Assembly (NCBI GenBank): GCA_003255065.1
Contig: QAOA01005839.1
Coordinates: 13,877 to 77,876, forward strand
Direction of reading: 5' to 3'
Origin: Cercis canadensis
Taxonomy: Eukaryota; Streptophyta; Magnoliopsida; Fabales; Fabaceae
Length of the DNA stretch: 64,000 nucleotides
Part shown: positions 48,674-60,500 of the stretch, piece by piece
Layout: every line of letters begins with the position of its first letter
Position numbering within the stretch: the first letter of the stretch is position 1
Made by a program: the position numbers and the translations under genes
The notes under the pieces: generated by a model
Told to the model about the DNA's origin: nothing
The model's database searches: none
The model's input: the letters and a program-made list of their open reading frames with translations, nothing else

Positions 48674-50594
48674 TGTAAGGAACAAAGAAGCAAATAAGAA
48701 AAAAGTGCAAGAAGAGCTCACTGCGTATTGGTGCAACGAAAGAGTGAGATATATACTGAAAGAGCAGCAAACACAATGAGAAAGATAGCCTCAATTACTC
48801 AACTGTCACGCTTAAGGGAGTAAATGAGGCTCAGCTGTCACTGGCTTAATAATTTATTCGTCCAACTGTCCTCCTTTACTGCACACTCTGAAATGAAGTC
48901 TCTGTTTTGGTTCAGAACTCGGTGTGGGATTTTCATTTTCATGAGTTCTATGTATCTTCTAGTTTGAAAAATGATGTTATTACAATATGTAAGCGTGAGA
49001 GTTAGATAGTGAATAAAAATTAGAGTAGATTTAGTTAAATTTAGATAAGTATAAAAGTTATAAATAAAGATAACTAAAATCAGTTTCAAAATTAATTACA
49101 TAACTAATATTAAAAGATCAGCAGACAGAAATCAAATTATAATTTTGTTCAATCACTTAAAGGGAAACGAGGTCATTTTTACAAATTACAAATACTTTTA
49201 GGGGTCAAATATAAGAGAATCTAAAAATTTTCAGATGGCCAGATGAAATTATATATATGTTTTATCATTAAATATAGAATTTTCAAAAGTTTAGGGGCAA
49301 GCACCCCTAGCCTCCGCCACTAGACAACTGTATATATATATTGTGAGTAAAGATACGCATGTTTGGATTAGCTATGAAAAATAGATTTTGTAAAGAGTCG
49401 ATTATTGAGATAATAGATTTTAGAATAATTAATTGTGGAAGAATCAATTTTATGTTTGAATATGTTATTTTAAAAGTGATTTTATTATAATCAAATTTTG
49501 TTTAGTTTGAATAAAAATTGTTTTTAAGTGTCAAATTACTTAAAACTGTTGTGATTTTAAATATTATTTGTTAGATAATAATTTGAAGGTAACTAATAAA
49601 AACACACAAAAAAACTGTAGAAGTTATAATCAAAAGCTCTTTTTTCAGCTTAAGAAGAAAAGTTGTTACCATGCCTTAGAAAACGTGAAAAGCTGTTATG
49701 CTATTTACACAATATACACACACAACGATAATAATCTCGCTTTTTGTGTTGAAACAGTTGTTGGAAAGCTTAAGCTCATAAAAGCTTTCCCAAACTCACT
49801 AAGGTCGTTTCCTAAGTCCTAAGAAAGGGGTGAGTTCCTTGTCAATATGAGAAATACTAGTTATGCAGCTTTTGCGTATTCACTCAAATGCGCGTGCATG
49901 ATACTACAATTAATCTAAATCATAATATTAAAGTTTTTGTGAGTTTCTGTAAAACTCAATTCATTAGTTTCGGTTAAATTTAAATATTCTGAAGTGTATA
50001 AATATAAAATAGTCTGAAATAAAAGAGTATACACCTACCAAAACCCTTATCATATTATCTAGTTACTTTCCCAAGTTCAACGGAAAGGGTCAACTTGGTG
50101 TGTAAGTTGGCCACTATGAGAGAGCAGGTTGGATTGTTGTGGTGTGGATTGTGGATTGTAGTTTTGGGTTTCAACCTTAATAATGTGATCTCAATTAATG
50201 GCACGTTCTGATACCCATTAATGCTTCAACCAAACAACGTCCTTTGAACACTGAACAGGAGAAACTTCGGTGCATTTCCCTTCTCTCTCTCATATACACA
50301 CAAATGCATAATAGATAAGGATATAGGTTTGTATTATAATAAGAAGGCTGACATCAGATTCTACGGTAAATTTAATTCCAACTCTACCCCATTGTCACTA
50401 TGCCTATCGACAGTAAAAGGAAATGGGTCATTCTAATAAGTAATTTGAATTTATTATCCAAATTAAAACGATGATTGACCACCCAAAGGAAAATTGACTA
50501 TAGAAAACAAACAAACAAAGAAAAAATAATCAAAACTGTATACAAATTAAGTGAACTTGTAGATCAGTCACCTTTTAAAGATTAAAGCTCTTTA
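48674..50594. other. Intergenic, no gene recognised
   Basis: The first 200 bases are the promoter and leader side of the glycine-rich protein gene. The rest is AT-rich with no recognisable coding or RNA gene. Confidence 0.5.
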
Positions 50595-50603
50595 TTCTTT
50601 TTA

Positions 50604-51138
50604 GAATAAAACCCCTTTGGTCTCTGAAAAATGGGTCTATTGACTAGTTAGTCCTTTATTTATTTTTACTGACAAGTTCGTCCTCCATTTTATCTTCCGT
50701 CCGCCAAATCAGTCCGCTAATAGTGTCTGCTTGTTGCACTTAACAGAAAGTGCCACGTGACAGGTTAAATGATGATGTGTTTGTTAAATGATGAAGTGGC
50801 ATGTTGACATGAAAATTTTGGCTTCAACTGGCATGAAGGAAGAAAACGACGTCGTTTTAGAATGTTCAACCACTTGTTGAAATTGAAAAATGGCTTTGCA
50901 CCCAAGAGCTTCCTTCCATCGCCATTGATGTGCGACCTCGGGGGAGAGCATCTGCAAAACCGCACCTAAGAACCCTAAGCCCCATTGATACCCAAAATCA
51001 ACATATCCAGTGAACGATTTCCCTTGCTCACTTTCTGAATCGGTGTTTTTCCTGCCTGAGTTCGTCGATCGGTGGAGTCCCTGTGCATTGCGAGGTGTAA
51101 TTGCGAGTTCCCCTTTTTTGAACCCTAAGCCCCCATGC
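50604..51138 (+). repeat. Left terminal inverted repeat of Pack-MULE
   Basis: Reverse complement of 55240-56161 minus the TRIM. Shared stretches include gacaagttcgtcctccattt, cacttgttgaaattgaaaaa and the terminal run into ccatgcatt. On the outward (minus) strand it contains a 66-codon frame, 50765-50965, starting MRFCRCSPPRSHINGDGRKL; the right arm has the matching frame. Confidence 0.92.
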
Positions 51139-51140
51139 AT

Positions 51141-52112
51141 TGGACCCTAATGATGTTGAGCTGGTGAAGCTTCTTTTGAATGAATCTAGTGTCACTTTAG
51201 ATGATGCTTATGCCCTCCACTATGCCTGTGCCTATTGTGATTCTAAGATTGTTCAAGAGGTTCTTAGTTTATCCTTCGCTGATATCAACCGTAGGAATCC
51301 CCGAGGATATATGGTTCTTCATGTGGCTGCGAGACGGAAAGTTCCATCAATTTTGAGTTGCACTGCTTAAAAAGGGTGGAGGTGCATCAGATACCACATC
51401 GGATGGACAAACTGCTGTTGCAATTTGTCGGAGGTTGACAAGACCAAAGGACTATAATCAAAAAACAGAGCAGGGGAAGGAATCAAACAAAGATCGGCTC
51501 TGCATTGATATCTTGGAGAGAGAGATGAGAAGAAATTCAATGTCTGTGAACATACCAGTCTCGTCACAGTTAATTGCTGATGATTTGCACATGACACTGG
51601 ATTACCTGGAAAATAGAGGTAGAGCCTTTAGTTGTCTAGCTAAGTCACTATCCTTTAGTGAATCTGGGGTTTTGGTTGTCTTTTTTACTTTAGGATTATA
51701 TACTTTCAACAAAAAAATATTTAGATGATGCTTAGTTTAGTTTTCTTTTTCTGAGTAAGTGAAGCTCTCCAATTAGATGATGCAAGTTCCAACTACAGTT
51801 GTTACTAATTCTCTTTGAGCTTATTTTGAATTATCTACAGTTGAGAATGGTCGACGCTTATTTCCCCATTGCTTAGAGGTGCTTGATAAGTTTTTAGAAG
51901 ATGATATGCCTGATGTTTTCGTCCTAGAGAAGGGCTCAGAAGATGAGCAGAGAATCAAGAAAGCACGCTTCGTGGAACTTAAAGATGATGTGCAAAAGGC
52001 ATTTCGGAAGGACATGGCAAGAAATAACCATCCAATGTTGACATCCTCTGTTTGTTCCTCATCATCCTCATCTCCAAGGGAAGGTCTAAGCGACAGAGCT
52101 AGGAAAAGCTAA
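51141..52112 (+). pseudogene. NPR3/4-like gene fragment
   Basis: NPR3/NPR4-type salicylic-acid receptor pieces. The copy begins inside the ankyrin-repeat exon (MDPNDVELVKLLLNES), loses frame near 51360, and continues to LEREMRRNS and DLHMTLDYLENR, where a splice donor follows. The next exon of the family (from VAFARLLFPT through ALMKT) is absent, and the last exon resumes after ctacag at 51840 with VENGRRLFPHCLEVLDKFLE, running to its stop at 52112. The N-terminal BTB/POZ domain is missing entirely. The left end coincides with the end of the transposon arm, so this is captured DNA rather than a native locus. Confidence 0.92.
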
Positions 52113-52920
52113 AGTTCATACCTTTCTAGAGTGAGAGTGAAAGGAGGTGATGGAGTTTTAGATTTTCTGCAGTAGTACAAGGATAGCAAATGTAATATAG
52201 ATATTTTTTCTGCCTGTAAAATGCTAAATTTTATGATTGGGATTTTACAAATGTTGTGCCTGCTTTTTTGTTATTAGAAAAAAAAAAATAGTTGAAGGCA
52301 ATGGGAGTATTTTTACTTGCTGGATGTACATGCCCCAATATTTATTTTTCCTTCAAAATAATTTAATCATGTAATATATGGCAAATGTATTATTCCTCCG
52401 AGACTTTGAGACCCAAAAGTTTTCCATTGTTTGGTTTCTTGTACCTATGTTGAACTAAATTTTAGGTTGCAGAATTCTACGCAAGATGTGTTTCATTTGC
52501 AAGGAGACATCCATATGTTCATTAAATGTATAACAATTCAAATAGGGTTTTTCATAAGGTTTATGTTAAATTGTTGATCATATTTGGGTCAATTTCTTGC
52601 TTAAACCATTGGACTGGTTCAAAGAATTGGTCAAATTTGTATTAATCTTTCATTCAGTGAATTACTAAATGTCACATACATCTCACATATAAGTTTTTTA
52701 AGTTAGAATTAAAAAGAATTGTAACTAGATGATGCATATTTATGTCTCCAATAGAATGGAGAAAGAGTGTCACTTGAATCAATTGCTTTTTAATATGGCT
52801 TACTTGAGATGTATACAATTCTAACAATATAATTTACACATTATGTTATAGCTTTCTAAAATCTAATGTATACAATTTACAAGCTCATATATTTGTTGCT
52901 TGTTGGGCAAAAAATAAGAT

Positions 52921-53729
52921 TCATCTCTTGACCATCTTTTGAGGGCCTAAAAATGCTCTTCCATATGCAGCAGGAAGTGAAAAAAGCTTCTTTGCTTTTC
53001 CTACATAACCCCTTTTTGTGAAGTTATTGTAATCATTTGCTTCAATAGAATCTAATATCTGCCTATACAACAACAAAGAAGCCCACACTGGCCATCTGCT
53101 AGCTGAGCTGAGCTCTAAAACTCCTGTCTCTGCCTCATCAAAAAACATCCTTGCTCTCTTTATTTGACCCTTCATGAAGTTGCGCCACTTGTCATTCACC
53201 CGCCCAAGCAAAATGTCGTCATCTGATAGGCCTGCTTGTGCCAATTCATCTTGTGGGAGATATACTCTTCCTCTTCTAGCACTTAAGTGATCAAGAATAG
53301 AACGTAAGTTTTATTGAATTCTGCTGAGACACAAAGGAAATCATGAAAATGAAAAAAAAACAGAGACATTTTCTTCATGCTTTAATAAAAATCATAGCAA
53401 AGGCCTATCTTTTCTTTTCTCTCTCCCCTTCTCCTAACTCTTCTTCTCTAATTTGATTGATCCTGTGACATTGATGCATTGAAAGAGCCTTACTCTTCTC
53501 CAACGTCTCTGAGTATGTTGGTGAGCTGATTTGCAATCCCAAGTGCCAATGCAGCATTGTAAACACTCTCTGTTGAAGCCTATGATTCTGGTGCAATCCC
53601 CATCACTGGAAAACTCATAAGGCCCATTGTCCCAGCAACATAGTAGCAATAAAGGTAAAGCTCATCAAAGTTTTTGTATCTTGATTTTCTCAGGTCTAAC
53701 CTCATCCCTTCTATCATGTCCTTAAATGG
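52921..53729 (-). pseudogene. Phytoene synthase 3' fragment
   Basis: Two exons of a carotenoid phytoene synthase gene. Exon 53494-53729 encodes [20 protein letters not shown], then [11 protein letters not shown] and ANQLTNILRDVGE, and carries a TAG at about 53580-53582 in place of the Lys of PESKA. Exon 52921-53281 encodes [17 protein letters not shown] through [17 protein letters not shown] to the natural stop. The intron between them is retained with good splice sites. The N-terminal half, with the transit peptide and the first Asp-rich motif, is absent. It lies inverted relative to the NPR fragment inside the Pack-MULE and cannot make an enzyme. Confidence 0.93.
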
Positions 53730-54167
53730 CTATATAGAAAAGACACAAATCAATGCAAATATGATCAGTTTTAGCCCATCTAGATAAGGACATAATAGTT
53801 TATCCAAACCATAAATTTGAAATCTTGAAATTGTTTTATACATTAGAAATTCATTACTATGATTCAAATGCATCACCTCAACCTAAATCTTCACCCACCC
53901 ATCTCAAACGACATGAGCTAAAATATAACCAACTATGCAAGTGTGTGTCTAACATGCCTTAGATGTTAGATGCATTATGTTCAAATGTGTGTCTAACATG
54001 CCTTAGATGCGTTATGTTCCTTTGATTCACCAACAACCACCAATATAGCATGTCATATGTCATAGGCCTCTGCCTTGAGACATTAGTTCAAATAATTAGA
54101 TTTTTAACTAGTTGACAGTTCGTTACTCACTAACTCTAAATTGGATGCATGATCGACTATGTCAATC
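53730..54167. other. Pack-MULE interior, origin unknown
   Basis: Non-coding. The first part is probably intron of the captured phytoene synthase gene. A short duplication (gtgtgtctaacatgccttag) occurs at about 53942 and 53983. No further gene piece recognised. Confidence 0.5.
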
Positions 54168-54560
54168 AGGACTCTGAGAATGATCACATCTACCACTCAG
54201 AGCTCTTCACTTTGACAAAGCGGATGGCTAGGGGTGAACCGCACAAGCTGTCCTTCACTGTGCCAATATTTGAACCTCATCCACCGCAATACTACATTCA
54301 TGCCATTTCTGATTCTTGGTTGCATGCATAGGCATTCTACACTATATCTTTTCATAATTTAGCACTGCCTGAGGTACTGTATTTCTATTTATTTCTTTTC
54401 TATTTCTAACAGAATTTTATGGCAATTGCCTCTTGGTACAACTTTATCTCACAATTAGACTTGCTTTCTTCAGGCTCATACTGCTCACACAGAACTCCTA
54501 GATTTAAAACCTCTCCCTGTGACTTCATTTGGCAACAGTGCTTATGAAGCAATTTTATGA
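54168..54560 (+). pseudogene. BRR2-like spliceosomal helicase fragment
   Basis: Two exon pieces of the U5 snRNP helicase BRR2 (Ski2-like DExH protein). 54168-54373 encodes DSENDHIYHSELFTLTKRMA, then SFTVPIFEPHPPQYYI, and LHA followed by a TAG at 54328-54330 where the family has Glu, then FYTISFHNLALPE before a gt donor. 54474-54560 encodes AHTAHTELLDLKPLPVTSFG and ends at a stop after YEAIL. These match the linker between the first Sec63 domain and the second helicase cassette. The parent protein is about 2170 residues, so this is under 5 percent of it. Third captured gene in the Pack-MULE. Confidence 0.9.
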
Positions 54561-54934
54561 AAACATACTCTAAACAAACTACGAATCACATGGTTACCCC
54601 TATCCCAGCAAGAAATTCCAGCAACATAAAAGAAGTACTTCATTTAGGAAGAAGTATCATCTAAAGTCTACCAAATAGTTTAGTGAACTTCGCTTTTGTC
54701 CAAATCAGCTGAGAGCACACTACAAAAACACTTGTACTCTTTGTCGCACTTAACATTAGGAGCAAATGCCCACTTACAATAACAGCAAAAAGTTCATCAA
54801 TTGATTCTGAAAGCTACAAGAATTTCCAATGACAAAAGACAGCAGGTATAAGTGTAATACCAAAGCTACCATATTCACACTTCGAAGTTATTTAACTGTA
54901 ACAACAATTCTACATATGAGAGTTCACACCAGAG

Positions 54935-54965
<31 letters not shown>

Positions 54966-55239
54966 CCCCATAATGCAATTTTGTGAAACTGTAATCAAAA
55001 TCAGACTATATATATTTCACCGCACCTAAGAAATTTCTCAATTGCTTCTCTGTATAGAAGGAAAAACCAGAAGAAAGATATATGAGTTTACCTTAGCTCT
55101 AAATTTACATGTGTATTTTCACAGATACATCAAGTTGAGTCTCATCTTAAAGGGAGAATTACAAAAGCTTGGAAACCTCACCTCTGGCTTCGAGTTTGTC
55201 TTGGAAACTTTCAAACCGAATCTCTCTCCTTCCACTTCA
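54561..55239. other. Pack-MULE interior with (AT)n tract
   Basis: Non-coding. An AT microsatellite lies at about 54940-54964. The block at 55030-55230 has mixed composition and could be another captured leader or intron, but I do not recognise it. Confidence 0.45.
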
Positions 55240-56161
55240 GTGCATAGGGGCTTAGGGTTCGAAAAAGGGAAACTCGTAGTTACACCTCGCAATGCATAGG
55301 GACTCCACCGATCGACAAACTCAGGCAAGGAAAATGATAGTCTCACATCGGTTGGCGAAGGAGGTCTTGGGTTCCATATATAGTGGGGGGCAAACCTTCC
55401 CTTATGAGACGTCTTTTAAGGAGAAGTTAGGCCACTTATATCAAATGGTATCAGAGCCTAACACGTCGACCCTGTGGGTTTTGATGGGGCAAGCCCCAAG
55501 GGCCTCTGACACATTCATGGTAAAGTGTGGCACAATAAGACTCCAAATGAGGGTAGACAAGACCCGCTTACACGTGGACGTGCAAGCTTCAAGGGGTGAG
55601 TATTGATAGTCCCACATCGGTTGGCGAAAGAGGTCTTGGGTTCCATATATAGTGGGGGGCAAACCTTTCCTTATGAGACGTCTTTTGAGGAGAAGTTAGG
55701 CCACTTATATCAGAAAACACCGATTCAAAAAGTGAGCAAGGGAAATCGTTCACTAGGTATTCTGATTTTGGGTATCAATGGGGCTTAGGGTTCTTAGGTG
55801 CGGTTTTGCAAAAGCTCTCCCCTGAGGTCGCACATCAATGGTGATGGAAGGAAGCTCTTGGGTGCGAAGCCGTTTTTCAATTTCAACAAGTGGTTGAACA
55901 TTCTAAAATGTCATCGTTTTCTTTCTTCATACCAGTTGAAGCCAAAATTTTCATGTCAGTGTGTCACTTCATCATTTAACAGGCACATCATCATTTAACG
56001 TGACACGTGGCACTTTTTGTTAAGTGCAACAAACGGACACTACCGGCGGACTGATTTGGCGGACGGAAGATAAAATGGAGGACGAACTTGTCAGTAAAAA
56101 TAAATGAAAGACTAATTAGTCAATAGACTCATTTTTCAGGGATCAAAAAGGGGTTTTACTC
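55240..56161 (-). repeat. Right terminal inverted repeat of Pack-MULE
   Basis: Complement of 50604-51138 with the 378-bp TRIM and its 5-bp duplication inserted at 55335-55717. Without that insertion the arm is about 539 bp, equal to the left arm. It contains the outward 66-codon frame 55798-55998 (MRFCKSSPLRSHINGDGRKL), which differs from the left-arm version at about 10 residues. Confidence 0.92.
55335..55712 (+). mobile_element. TRIM retrotransposon
   Basis: A terminal-repeat retrotransposon in miniature of 378 bp. It has two 109-bp direct repeats (55335-55443 and 55604-55712) that start TGATAGTC, end TATATCA and differ at a few bases. The 160-bp interior has a primer binding site tggtatcagagcc at 55446-55458, matching initiator tRNA-Met exactly, and a purine tract aaggggtgag at 55591-55600. 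The target duplication gaaaa is perfect (55330-55334 and 55713-55717). The left arm of the host Pack-MULE shows the unoccupied site (in complement, aggaaaaacaccg). It has no coding capacity and depends on other retroelements. Confidence 0.95.
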
Positions 56162-56170
56162 TTCTTTTTA

Positions 56171-57525
56171 TAGGATTGGGAAGACTAGCTGTGTTGTGCT
56201 TCATATGCATTAGTATTTTGGTTTTGATATATACCTTGAGGATATTCAATAATGGGCAGCAAAACCTAGCGTGAAAAATTGGGGGTAATGGAGTCCGATA
56301 ATCACCGCACTCACTGAATTCATTCCAACTTTACTCCACAGGGAGAGCCCAGCGCCTATAATACAGGCACTAGGTATCCAAGCTTTGTTTTACAGGTCGT
56401 TGCTATCACCTCTGCCACATTCCCCTTCTGAAGTGGACCACTTCTCCGGTGACTTGCAAAGAAGAGAGTACGGTCAGTGATCTCATCAGACTAAAATTAA
56501 AGAGAGATGGAAATATATGTTAAGGTATTATTTTCCTTTTACTGCAGTAGGAGTAGTCACCTTCCTACCTAGCTACATACTATATCAGGTTAACAACAGC
56601 TTCAGTGCCCCTCGTCCTCGCTCCTTGACCATAGATTGTATATAAATAATTAAATACTATGCAAAGATTCAGGGGTTTGAAGACCTATATGGGCGATGGA
56701 CGTTAATATTTCCTTCACAATCACAATAGAATATTATCTTATTGTGCAATTCCAGAGTTTGAATACTTGTACTAGTGCTAGATCGTAAAATAATTATATG
56801 ACAGTAGCTCGGGTTCAGAATAGAGATATAAATTTTGAAGCCATAATGTATTTGTCAACTCTCACTCTTAGCACTACTGGTCGGGTTTAGGATTTTTGTC
56901 GTATATATTAGTAGAAATTACACAACCTCCCTTATATTTTCAAACCAACAGAAATCTCCTTTGACATTAGAAAAACTCTACAAAACAATTTAATTAGCGT
57001 TTATTTTTCTTAACAAAAATATTAAGATAGCCATCACTTATATATGGAGTACACTTCCATATGGGAATAATTGGCCCTCAAATATATACTAAGTTGAAAT
57101 ATGTGATCTTATTTCCTAAATTACACTCAGCTGAGCATCCACTCACTCCAACCTATCGACTGTACAGTATCAGTGGTATGATGAGGTCCAACCAATTGAT
57201 TACACAAATGAGTTCCACCACAATAATAATTTCAACAGTGGCTAATACTTTGTCGGTGCCAATGAAAGCCCCGCTGAATAGCATATGACTCCATAACAAT
57301 AGTACACAACTGACATGAATATTATTTTCATGTACTCCTGCCATTTGCAATTTTCCATCCGGAAGAAACCTGTAGGATACGTTGTATGATGTGACCACAA
57401 AAAAAGACCCATTCTATACACAGGGCCAACTATACTAGTATGTGTCTATATATATGGGCGTGTCCGTGTGTTTTTCCCTTCCAAGTACACAATTTTTTTC
57501 TAATTTACTTGTGCTTCTTTCTTAA
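56171..57525. other. Intergenic, downstream of the cyclase gene
   Basis: No protein recognised. The stretch nearest 57525 is probably the 3' untranslated region of the cyclase. A slightly GC-richer block at 56280-56480 has no frame I can identify. Confidence 0.5.
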
Positions 57526-60500
57526 TCATGCATGAAGCTTGGAAGGCAAGGTAACCCGCTTGCAATACTCAGCCAGAGCCCACATCGGATAAATATTTCT
57601 ATACATTGGGTAATGCAACATGCAGTTCTTCATGAATACCCCTGTGATTTCCTGCCATGCATACACATAATTGGTAAGAGTCACAAACTCAATTTTAAAA
57701 CTTTATCTGTTCGTAGGGTTGAGAAGTACCTGTTGAGGCCAATCCCCATCTTCCAGCTGAGAATTGATGAGTAGCTTTGCTGCACGGTGAAGTGGGGTTG
57801 GGTCTCTTTCTACCTATTGAAAATTAAGGAACGAATTTTATAACAACTGCAGTTTCTGGGAATAGCATTCAATATGAACAAGAGGCGAAGATGGTAAGCA
57901 AAAACAGACCTGCCCAGCATGAATTAAACCCATCATAGCCCATGCTGTCTGCACCACATTTGATCGGTTTCCTTCAAGGGGCACGTATATCTGCTTCATC
58001 ATATTCCCACGCATTGAGTTCAAGAAACACATTTTTAATATTCTAGAAGAAAATAATTTTAAAAAGCAGTAGTTTTTAGTTAGAGAAACACTATACGCAC
58101 CCTACCACACACTTTCTGCATTTAGACCGTTAAAGTTTCATTGCAGTCCAATATAGTTTTTGTGGGCCTATTTGAATATAGATTTATCCACTTTTCTAGA
58201 GTGAGAGGAGGTGTGCTTTTAGAGGTGGCACATCTCTTTTAAGTAAAGAGTTATATGCTACTTGCATATTTTTAATTCATAATATTTCACGTATACATAT
58301 AGACATAGTTAACAAGGTTTAACTTGATATATTGAAAGTCAATCCTAATAAAATTTTAATCTGACAACTTAAATTAAAATAGTGCAATATATGTGGTACG
58401 CATCGAGTGTTTCTCTCATTACCTTTTTGGGGTTTGATAGATAGCTCTCAGCCCACCCACCATCCTCTCTCTGTGTTGTGAGTAGAAAGTTCACAGCTTT
58501 GCGAATTGCAGGGCAATTGTTGTAAGTCTTGCCAGCTGCTGCCAGTCCCCCAAGTGCAAACCAAGAACCATAAGTGAAGCAAACTCCCCAGTTACCATAC
58601 CATGAACCATCCACTGATTGCTTGTTTTCAAGGAATTGAACCGCATTAGCAATGAAATTATCAATCTCTTTCATCCTGTGCCCATGATATAGTTTCTTGA
58701 ACAAAACTAAAGCTTGAATTGCTGATCCAGTGCATTCAACATACTCGTACTCGACTACAATTCCCTCGAAAAATTCTGTGGGATTGAGAACCTAATGAAA
58801 AATGCCATTCAGTATAAAATATATGAATAATATTACATCATTTAGTTTACTTCAATATTGTATATAAACTATATATAATTCTTACTTCTAACCAATCTTG
58901 ACCTTTAACTGGCTCCCAGGCTGCTAAACCACCATTTTTACTCTGCAATAATCAAATTGAAGTTTCTCAGTGATTTACAAGCAAAATCAACATGTATATA
59001 CCCCAGTTTTGAGAAGATCTCTTTTTATTAACTTGAGGATGAAAAAGTAAATTAAGTACTTGCCTGAAGAGACAATAGGACATTGACCGAATCATACAAC
59101 CTTTCAGGTTCCATCTCTTCACCAACAATTTCTGGTGGCAGCATAGATAAAAGCAGACAACACTAGGAAACAGACGAGAATTAGGTAATGAAGCTAGATT
59201 GACAGCTTGAACAAAGCCTTTTGCGTTGGTATTAAATTTTATACCTTTAAACCTTCTGCAGTGCAATCAGAAACCTGCCATCCATGGTCCTGATCTGAAA
59301 AGGTCCATGCCCCTTTAGAAATGTGGCGATGCATGCTCTTAAAGTCACCAGAAGGGTTGTCCTTAACCTGAGAATGTTAATTTTCATGGAAAAATTCATC
59401 AAACTCAAGTAAGATAATTCATTAATGATGAAACATAACCAAGAATCCCTCTCAAGTGCTGGAGTAATCATAACTATACTAACTAATCTGCTGATATTTC
59501 TATTTTTGGGACAAGATGGCAGGGAAGTTCAAACTATTGCAAACTACCCAAAAACTCTCACCACTAGCACACTGCACACACCTAGTGACTTGATATGTTT
59601 CTTAGAATGAAATATATACCTGAGATTTCTTGATGAAGTCATGTCCTCTTGCAAGTGTGGGAGCAATTTCGTCAGTAAGGTTAGTGGCAAGCAAAGCCTG
59701 GATGGCAAAGCCAGCATCCCATACCTGGCTGCCGAAACTCTGCATATATATATTTGATATATGTCAAATCCAGAAATATTGAAGTCCATCATATATACTC
59801 TACTAAGAATTTGAAATAACTCCAGTACGGACAAAGCTGTGCATTTGGTAGACCAGTATAATATTCACACAAGTATGAGATACCATGTTATGTTATTACT
59901 TACCCTAACCCTAATATCAACATCAGGAATTTAAAATTTTTATATATTTGGATATAACAATAAAAAATCATTCAAATTATACATTGGATACTTAAGAAGG
60001 TAAGTATATTGGATTCTCATGATACCCATATTCCAAATTGTGAAATATTTTCACATGCTCATGTTTGGACTATAGGTATCTTGGATTCTCGTTAATTATT
60101 TAATATTCTCATGATAACAGCATTCCAAACATAGGCATACCAGGTGAAAATGATTGTGTACCAAATGCCAGCCTCTTTATTTGAAACTTGGAACTTTAAG
60201 TGCATGAGAGAACATAGAAAAACTACAGTAAGATAGGCAGGTTGGTGATATCATTCTACATGCCTTAAACTAATTGAGATAAGAAAAACTATTTTCTTAG
60301 TAGAGGATTATCCATTAGTGCATCATTCAGTTTCCCCAATTAACTACCAAGCAACATGCTGACCTGCATTGTGATTCCATCTTCTGAAACCCATAAGTAA
60401 TCGGGGACCCTGGCAAGGTGCTTTTTAAAAGCATCTCCATTTGGATCTTCGACCCAACAAGCAAGCATACATAAAACCTAGCAATAGGAACCAAATATAA

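Larger units (their letters stand above)
50604..56161. mobile_element. Pack-MULE carrying fragments of three host genes
   Basis: A 5558-bp element bounded by a perfect 9-bp target duplication ttcttttta (50595-50603 and 56162-56170), diagnostic of Mutator-like elements. The ends read gaataaaacccc and, reverse-complemented, gagtaaaacccc. The terminal inverted repeats are about 535 bp (50604-51138 and 55240-56161, the right one lengthened by a nested TRIM). No transposase is present, so it needs a helper. Between the arms lie fragments of an NPR3/4-like gene (plus), a phytoene synthase gene (minus) and a BRR2-like helicase gene (plus), each retaining introns and so captured from genomic DNA. This matches the definition of a Pack-MULE. 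Confidence 0.92.

Noticed and set aside
51141-52112. A native NPR1/NPR3 defence gene
   Set aside because: The BTB domain and one whole exon are absent, a frameshift breaks the ankyrin region, and its left end coincides with the transposon arm.
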